DNA from: RGIG4097 sp964367645
Lineage (GTDB): Bacteria; Bacillota; Clostridia; Christensenellales; CAG-917
Direction: 5' to 3'
NCBI GenBank assembly: GCA_964367645.1
Contig: CAYIYN010000013.1
Span: 1-23,243 of the forward strand
DNA: 23,243 bases
A model generated the notes under the pieces. The model had not been told where the DNA came from, made no database searches, and saw nothing but the letters and a program-made list of their open reading frames with translations. The position numbers and the translations under genes are program-made. Position 1 is the first letter of the stretch. Each line of letters begins with the position of its first letter. Shown one piece after another: positions 1 to 5,682 of the stretch.

Positions 1-20
1 CATAAAAAGCATATGAACAT

Positions 21-53
21 AAAAAAATCCACCGCTCAGCGATGGATTTTTAT
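21..53 (-). terminator. Rho-independent terminator of the membrane protein gene
   Basis: An inverted repeat (AAAAATCCA / TGGATTTTT) with an inner CGCT/AGCG stem. Read on the minus strand it ends in a run of seven T. It lies 58 bp beyond the stop codon of the minus-strand gene ending at 112. The plus strand also ends in T-rich sequence, so it may act in both directions. Confidence 0.8.
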
Positions 54-81
54 TTATTGAATATTATTTTTGAAATTACTG

Positions 82-121
82 TTCGACGATTATTCGACGA
101 TTATTCGACGATTATTCGACG
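82..121. repeat. 11-bp tandem repeat at the 3' end of the membrane protein gene
   Basis: TTCGACGATTA is repeated three times exactly (82-92, 93-103, 104-114), followed by a partial fourth unit. On the minus strand each unit holds a TAA. Because 11 is not a multiple of 3, the three TAA fall in three different reading frames. The first one met is the stop of the gene ending at 112. Confidence 0.9.
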
Positions 122-915
122 TCGGCGGCAGCGTCTTTTACAGTTTCTATCGCGATTTCTTCTGCGGCATCATCTAACATACCTTCTTCGGCGGCGTGGG
201 CACAACACGTGCAATTTCCGTCACAGCAACCTTCTGCCTCTCTCATTTTTCTGAGAACCGGCAGTTCGACAATCGAAACCACGGCAAACTTGCCTTTGGA
301 GTTTTTGCCAAAAAGTGCGAGTTGTTTGCCCTTGACGACACAAATGCCGGCCGCAAGAGGTTCGGCAAGAAAGACAACGCCAAGAATGCCCATAAAGACG
401 AGCACGACCCAAAGCAATGCGCCTTCGCCAAACCAGTCTTCAAATCCCAGATAGATATTGTGAGTGCCCATAATGCCGTCAATAGCATTTAAATTTAGCA
501 CCTTTGCAGACGATGCAATAAGTTCAGGCGTCATTTCGCCCATAGAACTCACGCCTGCCGCCGCGAGCACATCCGCGCCGTTGTGACTTGCCGCAAAAGG
601 CATAATAGCGATAAGCACGTAAGTCAGCGGAAGAGTCATAAGAAGAGCAAATGCGGTAATGCCGATAGTCAAACCGTTGCGCAATTTTTTGTTTTCAAAG
701 TTCATTGCGACGTTGCTCCAAAGCATGATGCCGACCGTCATTGTCAATATGACGACGATATATTTAGCAAGCGCATTGTCAAGCCCTGCGTAGTTTTTAT
801 AGAAATTCGCTATCCCCATTGCGTTCACAAGAAAGAGAATTCCGAAAATCATTACCACAACGGAAACACCGATAAGCGCCAAAAGTTTTTTGTCTTTCAA
901 ACTCAAATTTTTCAT
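112..915 (-). CDS. Four-helix integral membrane protein with Cys-rich cytoplasmic tail, unknown function
   Basis: 267 residues from the ATG at 915, preferred over an in-frame TTG at 930 because GTGGGG sits just upstream of this ATG and a SigA promoter lies further up. Four hydrophobic segments are visible at about residues 11-34, 52-71, 81-109 and 166-193. A soluble C-terminal tail follows, with five Cys and one His between residues 230 and 240 (GCCDGNCTCCAH), then an acidic, Ala-rich end. The Cys cluster could bind a metal or a cofactor, but I recognise no family. The gene stands alone with its own promoter and terminator. Confidence 0.8.
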   Translation of the reverse strand: MKNLSLKDKKLLALIGVSVVVMIFGILFLVNAMGIANFYKNYAGLDNALAKYIVVILTMTVGIMLWSNVAMNFENKKLRNGLTIGITAFALLMTLPLTYVLIAIMPFAASHNGADVLAAAGVSSMGEMTPELIASSAKVLNLNAIDGIMGTHNIYLGFEDWFGEGALLWVVLVFMGILGVVFLAEPLAAGICVVKGKQLALFGKNSKGKFAVVSIVELPVLRKMREAEGCCDGNCTCCAHAAEEGMLDDAAEEIAIETVKDAAADVE

Positions 916-943
916 AAATCTACCCCACAAATTGATTAATAAA

Positions 944-972
944 ATTATACACGAATGCGGTTAATCTGGCAA
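944..972 (-). promoter_or_regulatory. SigA-type promoter of the membrane protein gene
   Basis: On the minus strand TTGCCA (967-972) is followed after exactly 17 bp by a perfect TATAAT (944-949). Transcription would start about 20 nt before the ATG at 915. Confidence 0.8.
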
Positions 973-1074
973 CATTTATTTTAACTGGCAAATAAAGGTA
1001 AATATCCTTTCAAATCGGCAATAATAACAAATGAATACAACAGAAAATACCAATTTTTTCATTTTTAAGACTTT

Positions 1075-1399
1075 TTAGCGTTTGGCCCATTCCTTCGCAT
1101 ACGGGCGATCACCGCAACCGCCACATACGGATTTTGGGCGGAGTTAATGCAACCTTTTGACTTTGAGTTTACTTAAGTCAATCTTGCCCTCGTTATTCAA
1201 CACTATTATAATGATGACTGTCGCCCGCACCGCCGCAAAAATAAACACCGTCCAACACAATGAGCCTATCAGATAAACCATTTACGAAACAATACACGAG
1301 GTTGCCGCCCAAAATATAGTCTACCGTGATAAGTTTTTTTGTCCGGCAGTTCGGCCTTTGCGGTTGCAACAGTTTTGCCCTCTATCGTTCTATTCTCTT
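1075..1399 (-). pseudogene. Frameshifted gene remnant, unknown family
   Basis: There is no long open frame, but protein-like stretches follow one another in shifting frames on the minus strand. Near 1399-1328 it reads QENRTIEGKTVATAKAELPD. A frameshift then gives a 43-residue stretch (about 1330-1202) containing VDYILGGNLVYCFVNGLSD and ending SHHYNSVE before a stop. A third frame (about 1200-1075) reads EGKIDLSKLKVKRLH, a stop, then LRPKSVCGGCGDRPYAKEWA up to a final stop. The CxxC pair suggests a small zinc site. No start codon or ribosome site is seen. The call rests on composition only. Confidence 0.4.
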
Positions 1400-1441
1400 G
1401 CTAAATTAAAAAAATTGATGTAAACTACACTAGCAAAACAA

Positions 1442-1491
1442 GGAAGCGTATCGAAGTGGTCATAACTTGATGAGCGCACGGCGCTCCTCAA
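1442..1491 (+). repeat. Copy of the tRNA-Ser 5' 25 bases followed by a hairpin
   Basis: Bases 1442-1466 repeat exactly the first 25 bases of the tRNA-Ser at 1521-1545. The preceding stretch (TAGCAA...AAGG) is also similar in both places. Instead of the anticodon arm there is an 11-position hairpin (1467-1491), TTGA-GAGCGC / GCGCTC-TCAA with one mismatch. There is no T arm and no 3' acceptor strand, so it is not a working tRNA. Confidence 0.75.
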
Positions 1492-1520
1492 TGCCCACCT
1501 AACTTTAATAGCAAGAATAA

Positions 1521-1611
1521 GGAAGCGTATCGAAGTGGTCATAACGGCCCGCACTCGAAATGCGGTAACGGGGTAACTCGTTCGTGGGTTCGAATCCCAC
1601 CGCTTCCGCCA
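1521..1611 (+). tRNA. tRNA-Ser (anticodon CGA), CCA encoded
   Basis: Acceptor stem GGAAGCG (1521-1527) pairs with CGCTTCC (1601-1607), followed by discriminator G and an encoded CCA (1609-1611). The anticodon stem is CCGCA/TGCGG around the loop CTCGAAA, giving anticodon CGA, which reads UCG. A long variable arm typical of serine tRNAs and a T arm with GGTTCGAATCC follow. A terminator starts a few bases downstream. Confidence 0.95.
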
Positions 1612-1614
1612 CAG

Positions 1615-1645
1615 AAAAGGACAGGCAATCGCCTGCCCCTTTTTT
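1615..1645 (+). terminator. Terminator of tRNA-Ser
   Basis: Stem AAAAGG...CAGGC / GCCTG...CCTTTT with loop AATC and a small internal asymmetry, ending in a run of six T, four bases after the encoded CCA. Confidence 0.8.
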
Positions 1646-1665
1646 AGTCATAAGCGTTTGAATTC

Positions 1666-1723
1666 CCGCTGATTATTCAATCAGCGACACGCTTCGCGTG
1701 TTAAACCCACTTTCGTGGCTGAC
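1666..1723. repeat. Palindromic dispersed repeat, copy A
   Basis: Begins with the perfect hairpin CGCTGATTATTCAATCAGCG (1667-1686), followed by ACACGC-TTC-GCGTGT and then AACCCACTTTCGTGGCTGAC. A second copy with the same order lies at 3496-3552. It may be a small intergenic repeat family of this genome or an end of a lost mobile element. Confidence 0.75.
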
Positions 1724-1778
1724 GCTCGTTCTTGCAAGTAAACTTGCTCCTCTCACTATTCCGTCGCTTTGCTCCTTA

Positions 1779-1947
1779 CGAATCCCACCGCTTCCGACAA
1801 AGTCCCGAAAACTTACATTCAGTAGGCTTTCGGGACTTTTTGATAGTTTATCGTGGGATTTGAACGCCGCGTTAAGAAAACAGTGTGGGACACCATTTTT
1901 AGCGGCCGGCGTGATAGCGCAGACCGATTTGCAACGGTTCGGGGAAG
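1779..1947 (+). repeat. tRNA-Ser 3'-end repeat, unit 1 (att-like)
   Basis: Starts with CGAATCCCACCGCTTCCG, identical to the last 18 bases of the tRNA-Ser body (1591-1608). Then come a strong terminator hairpin (1799-1841) and about 105 further bases ending GGTTCGGGGAAG. It is nearly identical to unit 2 at 1999-2167, with only a few substitutions. The 18-base T-loop-to-acceptor identity is what tyrosine-recombinase integration into a tRNA gene normally leaves behind. No integrase gene is present. Confidence 0.8.
1799..1841 (+). terminator. Terminator hairpin inside repeat unit 1
   Basis: AAAGTCCCGAAA pairs with TTTCGGGACTTT around a loop containing TACATTCAGTA, and ends in TTTTT. The same structure recurs at 2018-2061. 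Confidence 0.8.
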
Positions 1948-1998
1948 AAAAAGATGTGTGCCTGTGTCGTGCGAGGTGAATGCATTGGTCAAGCGGAG

Positions 1999-2167
1999 CG
2001 AATCCCACCGCTTCCGCAAAAGTCCCGAAAACCTACATTCAGTAGGCTTTCGGGACTTTTTGATAGTTTATCGTGGGATTTGAACGGCGCGTTAAGAAAA
2101 CGATGTGGGACACCGTTTTTAGCGGCCGGCGTGATAGCGCAGACCGATTTGCAACGGTTCGGGGAAG
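1999..2167 (+). repeat. tRNA-Ser 3'-end repeat, unit 2 (att-like)
   Basis: Second copy of the 169-bp unit, 220 bp downstream of unit 1, again starting with the 18 bases of the tRNA-Ser 3' end. It contains an open frame from GTG 2073 to the stop at 2195 (40 codons). In the parallel frame of unit 1, most differences between the copies are silent or conservative (Val/Met, Ile/Val). There is no ribosome site, so I do not call a gene. Confidence 0.8.
2018..2061 (+). terminator. Terminator hairpin inside repeat unit 2
   Basis: The hairpin of unit 1 again, here with a longer inner stem (CCTAC/GTAGG) and a TTTTT tail. It would stop any transcript coming from the tRNA side before the promoter at 2241. 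Confidence 0.8.
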
Positions 2168-2240
2168 CTATAACTATTTATGCGCCCTCTCTTAATGCAA
2201 GTCGTTTAAGTAATAGTGAAAAAATTCACAAATTATTCGC

Positions 2241-2269
2241 TTGACAATTTGGTATATGCTTGTTATTAT
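2241..2269 (+). promoter_or_regulatory. SigA promoter of the Fur/PerR gene
   Basis: Perfect TTGACA (2241-2246), 17-bp spacer, TATTAT (2264-2269) with an extended -10 TGT just before it. The start would be near 2276. Confidence 0.85.
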
Positions 2270-2281
2270 TGATATGAAGTC

Positions 2282-2296
2282 CTATTATCATTATAC
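2282..2296 (+). promoter_or_regulatory. Per-box-like operator
   Basis: CTATTATCATTATAC matches the Bacillus Per box TTATAATNATTATAA at 12 of 14 defined positions and lies just after the predicted start site. This fits autoregulation of the following regulator. The match was made by eye. Confidence 0.5.
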
Positions 2297-2333
2297 TTGC
2301 ATTATGTGAGGTAATTTTACGAAACAACAGAGA

Positions 2334-2726
2334 ATGACGAAACAAAAAAAGTTGGTGATGGACGTCGTACAACAACATCACGACCATCCGACAGCCGACC
2401 AGATTTATTTAGAAGTACGGGCAATAGACAGCCATATCAGTCGCGGAACGGTTTATCGCAATCTGGAGCAGCTTTCAGATTCCGGCAGTCTGTTGAACAT
2501 CAAAGTTCCCGGACCCAACCGTTACGATAGCCGACTGGAATACCATTATCATATGGTCTGTACAGACTGCGGCGCCGTGTTTGATATACCTTTGGACTAT
2601 CAATATGAGATAGACAAACAGTTGATAGAAAAGACCGGCTTTCAGATTGACAGACATCGCACGGTTTTTGAGGGCCTTTGCTCGGCTTGTCAGAAGACAA
2701 ACGCTGCCGACAAAAAACCTAAATAG
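2334..2726 (+). CDS. Fur-family regulator, PerR-like
   Basis: 130 residues. A winged-helix DNA-binding half (HPTADQIY at 18-25, GTVYRNLEQL at 38-47) is followed by a metal-binding half. Two CxxC pairs (C76/C79, C116/C119) would hold the structural zinc. His18, Asp65, His71 and His73 line up with PerR His37, Asp85, His91 and His93, but the position of PerR Asp104 is Tyr91. The best ribosome site (GTGAGGT, 2306-2312) is 6 nt from an in-frame ACG at 2319 and about 21 nt from this ATG, so the start is uncertain by five codons. The Per-box-like site upstream favours PerR. Fur or Zur remain possible. Confidence 0.85.
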   Translation: MTKQKKLVMDVVQQHHDHPTADQIYLEVRAIDSHISRGTVYRNLEQLSDSGSLLNIKVPGPNRYDSRLEYHYHMVCTDCGAVFDIPLDYQYEIDKQLIEKTGFQIDRHRTVFEGLCSACQKTNAADKKPK

Positions 2727-2801
2727 CCCGATTCTTATTTTGGCTCATACGGGAGCGCGTAAGCAACCCGTAAATATACAGATTAAAAAAGGAGTATTAC
2801 T

Positions 2802-3365
2802 ATGAGAAGCATTACAAAATTAGATTTGCAGTATGCACACAGATTTTTCGGTTTTAAGGGCGAGGCTCAGTATCTGCACGGCCATACAGGCGTTCTGACG
2901 ATTGAAGTGGAGGACACCATCAACTACGGAGTGAATATGGTTTTCCCCTGCAACGAAATACAGAAAACCGCATGGGATGTCTTGAAAAACTTTGACCATG
3001 CGCTGATTCTGAGGGAAGACGATCCGCTGCTGCCTGCCGTTTTGGGCGTTTATGACGCACAGGGCATTAGGAATGGCGCTCCGACCAACAAGATGAAAGG
3101 CCCCGCTTTCAAAACTGATCTAGCAACCGCTTACCCGGATTGTCGTCTTGTCGTTACAAAAGAAACTATGACTGTCGAAGGCATGATAAAAATTGTATAC
3201 GATCTTCTGAAGGACAAACTCAATATCGTGAAACTCACATTCACAAGCGGTGTCAATGCCGCTTCCGAGGAATATGCACCTCAGAATACTATGGACCGCT
3301 GCCCGCTGTGCGGCATTGCTATGAACGCAAACGGCGTGTGCCCTAAATGCGGATATAAGAAATAG
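2802..3365 (+). CDS. 6-pyruvoyltetrahydropterin synthase / QueD-like protein with C-terminal zinc ribbon
   Basis: 187 residues, against about 120 for QueD. The family zinc ligands are visible as His13 (AHRF), His26 and His28 (LHGHTG), and the Asp-His pair of the catalytic relay as Asp65-His66 (NFDHAL). The catalytic Cys four residues before the HGH motif is Ala22 here, and the Glu of the PTPS-III type is not in its place either. A four-Cys zinc ribbon (C167, C170, C180, C183) is added at the end. The start is set by AGGAG seven bases before ATG. It follows the Fur/PerR gene by 75 bp and may share its transcript. The T-fold is clear, but queuosine or folate function is not assured. Confidence 0.8.
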   Translation: MRSITKLDLQYAHRFFGFKGEAQYLHGHTGVLTIEVEDTINYGVNMVFPCNEIQKTAWDVLKNFDHALILREDDPLLPAVLGVYDAQGIRNGAPTNKMKGPAFKTDLATAYPDCRLVVTKETMTVEGMIKIVYDLLKDKLNIVKLTFTSGVNAASEEYAPQNTMDRCPLCGIAMNANGVCPKCGYKK

Positions 3366-3415
3366 TCTGATTTGATATTTCACAACCCAATTTATGTGAA
3401 CTTAAACTTAAATCA

Positions 3416-3453
3416 ACAAAGCCCTCTAATACATTCGGTATAGAGGGCTTTGT
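3416..3453. repeat. Long hairpin after the PTPS-like gene
   Basis: ACAAAGCCCTCTA pairs perfectly with TAGAGGGCTTTGT around a 12-base loop. There is no T tail on the plus strand. The loop core TACATTCGGTA resembles TACATTCAGTA in the hairpins of the tRNA-Ser repeat units, which suggests a related origin. Confidence 0.65.
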
Positions 3454-3495
3454 CCTCGATAGGCGCTTTGTAAACCGTTCAAAGTCAACCGCCAA

Positions 3496-3552
3496 CCGCT
3501 GATTCAAAATCAGCGACACGCTGCGCATATTGAACCCACTTTCGTGGCTGAC
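3496..3552. repeat. Palindromic dispersed repeat, copy B
   Basis: The hairpin CGCTGATT-CAA-AATCAGCG (3497-3515) is followed by ACACGCTGCGC and AACCCACTTTCGTGGCTGAC, the same order as copy A at 1666-1723. It lies between the hairpin at 3416 and the terminator at 3558. Confidence 0.75.
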
Positions 3553-3557
3553 ATTAC

Positions 3558-3593
3558 AAACGGACGGCGAACTGCCGTCCGTTTTATTTTTTT
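3558..3593 (+). terminator. Terminator, convergent gap
   Basis: AAACGGACGGC / GCCGTCCGTTT, loop GAACT, followed on the plus strand by TTTTATTTTTTT. It would end transcripts from the perR/PTPS-like side. On the minus strand the tail is poor (GTTTGTAATG), so it is a weaker stop for the lipase operon. Confidence 0.75.
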
Positions 3594-3649
3594 GTTTGCA
3601 TAGACAATTTTTAGAAGAATAATTTTTTGCGTTTTCAGACTGCTATACT

Positions 3650-5089
3650 TTATTTGTTAAAAACGCTGTCGATAAGGCGGTAACAGTCTTCTTCCATGAT
3701 ATCCCAGTATGCACCGCATTCAATGTGACTGTGATTTTCGTAGCGAATGATGTGCCCTTCGGGAATCTCGCTTTCCTTTTGGCCGCCTAAACTGCTGTAA
3801 TAAGGCACGGTGCCGTCGCCGTAGCGATTGTTGCCGTGGCCTTTTATAATTGTATATTCGTCAAGTTCGGAATCGTAGGTCATGCCGGTTATTGTATTTT
3901 GCAAACCGGTGCCGACAATATAGTAGGTGTTGACAAGGTCCGAAACGTATTCGCCGTTTATGAAATAACTGTCATAATAATCTTCGAGTCCCAAGACAAC
4001 GTCTTTGATTTTGATTGAGCCGTCGCCGTTTCTTATCCAGTCGTCTGTGGCTGAGTCGTATCCGTAATAAGCCCATTCGCAACTCTTGTAATAGTTGTAC
4101 AAGTCTTCTTTGCTGTCGATTGCCACGCCGTCAATGACGATTCCCGCTTCGCCCGCGCTTTTGTCGTATTGCTCGGAATTCAAAAATTCCCAAGACGGCA
4201 CGAGCGCTATCAAGCCTTGATTGTTGGTCAAAAACGGCTTGACCTTGTCAATGGCATCGGTCGCGATTGATTTGACGGTTTCCATTGTTTCAGCGTCCAG
4301 ATTAAGACCTCCCAACATGCCTTCCATATACTCGAGCGGGTCGCAAAGGGCTGCGAGCGCGTCGAAAGAACCAAGAGTCGCCGGACAATAACTAAGATAC
4401 AATTTGACCTTGTCACGGTTTGACTGACTTCTAGATAAATAACTGTTTGCGACGGGGCCGCCCATACTTTGCGACAAAATAATTACTTCTTCGTATCCTG
4501 CGTCGTTTATATATTTTTCAAGTTTTGCTCCGCCGTCAGCAGGAGAATAGCGCCAATCGTAATTGAACATTTTTATGTCGTAGCCTTGATTTGCATACCG
4601 TTCTTTGAGTTTATTGATAATCAGACGGTATATCCCGAATACGCCATAATAAATGTCCATCTCTCCTTCTTTGTCGTTGGCGGGGATTATGGCGGGATTG
4701 TTGGAGTTCCCGTCGGCATCAAGCGATAAATCATAAAGGAGTGTTCCCGGCTTATAACCAAGCGCCTTTAAAACCAGACTCAAAGCCTCGTTTAAAAAGC
4801 CCGGACTTTGTTTATCAACCTCTTCGATTATCGCCTCGAAATCGAAAACGCCGTTTTCATCTGCAAAGGCGTAAGGGTCGATATCGCCGGGGAAAGGCTC
4901 CCAAACCGCCTGATTGGTATTTGAGTCGTAAAGTCCGCCGCTGAAAAGTGCGGTGACGTAAATGATTGCCTTTGTGTTCTTTGGAGTTTCCTCAGTTTGC
5001 TCATCATTGCAAGCGCACAGCGCCAGTGACGATAACGAAAAAATAAATACGACAGCCAAAATCATGGCGCATATTCTGCGATATTTCAT
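3650..5089 (-). CDS. LCAT-like lipase/acyltransferase, lipoprotein
   Basis: 479 residues from the ATG at 5089, chosen because GGGAGGGGG lies just before it and the signal peptide starts there. The open frame continues further up, into the fumarase beta gene, without support. The signal peptide ends in a lipobox with LCA before Cys27. An alpha/beta hydrolase core resembles lecithin:cholesterol acyltransferase: FNYDWRYSP (175-183), nucleophile elbow LSQSMGG with Ser208, GDGTVPYYSSL with Asp425, and a His-rich HSH (453-455) supplying the base. The elbow has Ser where the usual GxSxG has its first Gly. It starts 32 bp after the fumarase beta gene, with no terminator visible between. The substrate is unknown. 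Confidence 0.8.
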   Translation of the reverse strand: MKYRRICAMILAVVFIFSLSSLALCACNDEQTEETPKNTKAIIYVTALFSGGLYDSNTNQAVWEPFPGDIDPYAFADENGVFDFEAIIEEVDKQSPGFLNEALSLVLKALGYKPGTLLYDLSLDADGNSNNPAIIPANDKEGEMDIYYGVFGIYRLIINKLKERYANQGYDIKMFNYDWRYSPADGGAKLEKYINDAGYEEVIILSQSMGGPVANSYLSRSQSNRDKVKLYLSYCPATLGSFDALAALCDPLEYMEGMLGGLNLDAETMETVKSIATDAIDKVKPFLTNNQGLIALVPSWEFLNSEQYDKSAGEAGIVIDGVAIDSKEDLYNYYKSCEWAYYGYDSATDDWIRNGDGSIKIKDVVLGLEDYYDSYFINGEYVSDLVNTYYIVGTGLQNTITGMTYDSELDEYTIIKGHGNNRYGDGTVPYYSSLGGQKESEIPEGHIIRYENHSHIECGAYWDIMEEDCYRLIDSVFNK

Positions 5090-5121
5090 ATAATCCCCCT
5101 CCCAACGTTTATGTGGTTGAC

Positions 5122-5682
5122 TTAAGTATATATGCTTTTGCCTTTGCTGTCGATAGCGACTATGGCAGGAAAATGTTCTACGGTCAATTTCCTCACGGCT
5201 TCTGCGCCCAAATCCATAAAACACACGTCTTCATATTTCGTCACGGCATTCGCATATAATGCGCCCGCGCCTCCGATGGCGGAAAAATATATTGCTTTGT
5301 TTCTTATAATAGCTTTATAAACCTCTTCGCTTCTGTCGCCTTTTCCTATCGTGGCAATGACGCCTTTGTCACAAAGCGTGGGAGTATAAGCATCCATTCT
5401 GCATGAAGTGGTTGGCCCTGCTGCGCTGATTTTTTCCTCGTTGTCAAAGCAAGGACCGGTGTAATAAATTACTGCGCCATTTAGCGTAAATGGCACTTCA
5501 TCACCACTTTTTATCAATTTAAAAATCCTTTCTTGCGCTTTGTCGCGTGCCGTATATACCGTGCCATACAGCCAAACACAGTCGCCTGCTTTAAGTTTTT
5601 TAAGGGCGTCAGCATCATTGACATTCACTTTTATTTCCATTTCAAATCCCGCATCGCAAAGGCTTTCTGTATCAATATTCAT
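5122..5682 (-). CDS. fumB: Fumarate hydratase class I, beta subunit
   Basis: 186 residues, the C-terminal half of the two-subunit, oxygen-sensitive iron-sulfur fumarase, which interconverts fumarate and malate. The active-site segment GPTTSCRMDAY (89-99) and KGD (114-116) are present. The ATG at 5682 overlaps the stop of the alpha gene in ATGA, so translation is coupled. An ATG 11 codons upstream lies inside the alpha gene and lacks support. L-tartrate dehydratase is the main alternative in this superfamily. Position behind the argininosuccinate lyase cluster favours fumarase. The symbol means beta subunit, not the E. coli FumB isozyme. Confidence 0.88.
   Translation of the reverse strand: MNIDTESLCDAGFEMEIKVNVNDADALKKLKAGDCVWLYGTVYTARDKAQERIFKLIKSGDEVPFTLNGAVIYYTGPCFDNEEKISAAGPTTSCRMDAYTPTLCDKGVIATIGKGDRSEEVYKAIIRNKAIYFSAIGGAGALYANAVTKYEDVCFMDLGAEAVRKLTVEHFPAIVAIDSKGKSIYT

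Noticed and set aside
1442..1491. A second tRNA-Ser gene
   Set aside because: Only the first 25 bases match. No anticodon arm, T arm or 3' acceptor strand follows.
1673..2008. 111-codon minus-strand open frame across the repeat units
   Set aside because: It is the antisense of the tRNA-Ser end (contains GSGGIR, a known false-peptide pattern from tRNA complements) and of terminator hairpins, with no ribosome site.
1779..2167. CRISPR array
   Set aside because: Two long repeats of 169 bp with a 51-bp gap, no short regular repeats and no cas genes.
3416..3453. Terminator of the PTPS-like gene
   Set aside because: Perfect stem but no T run on either strand. The hairpin at 3558 with a T tail is the better terminator.
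5090..5224. Upstream extension of the lipase frame
   Set aside because: It overlaps the fumarase beta gene, lacks a ribosome site, and would bury the signal peptide. ATG 5089 has a strong GGGAGGGGG.
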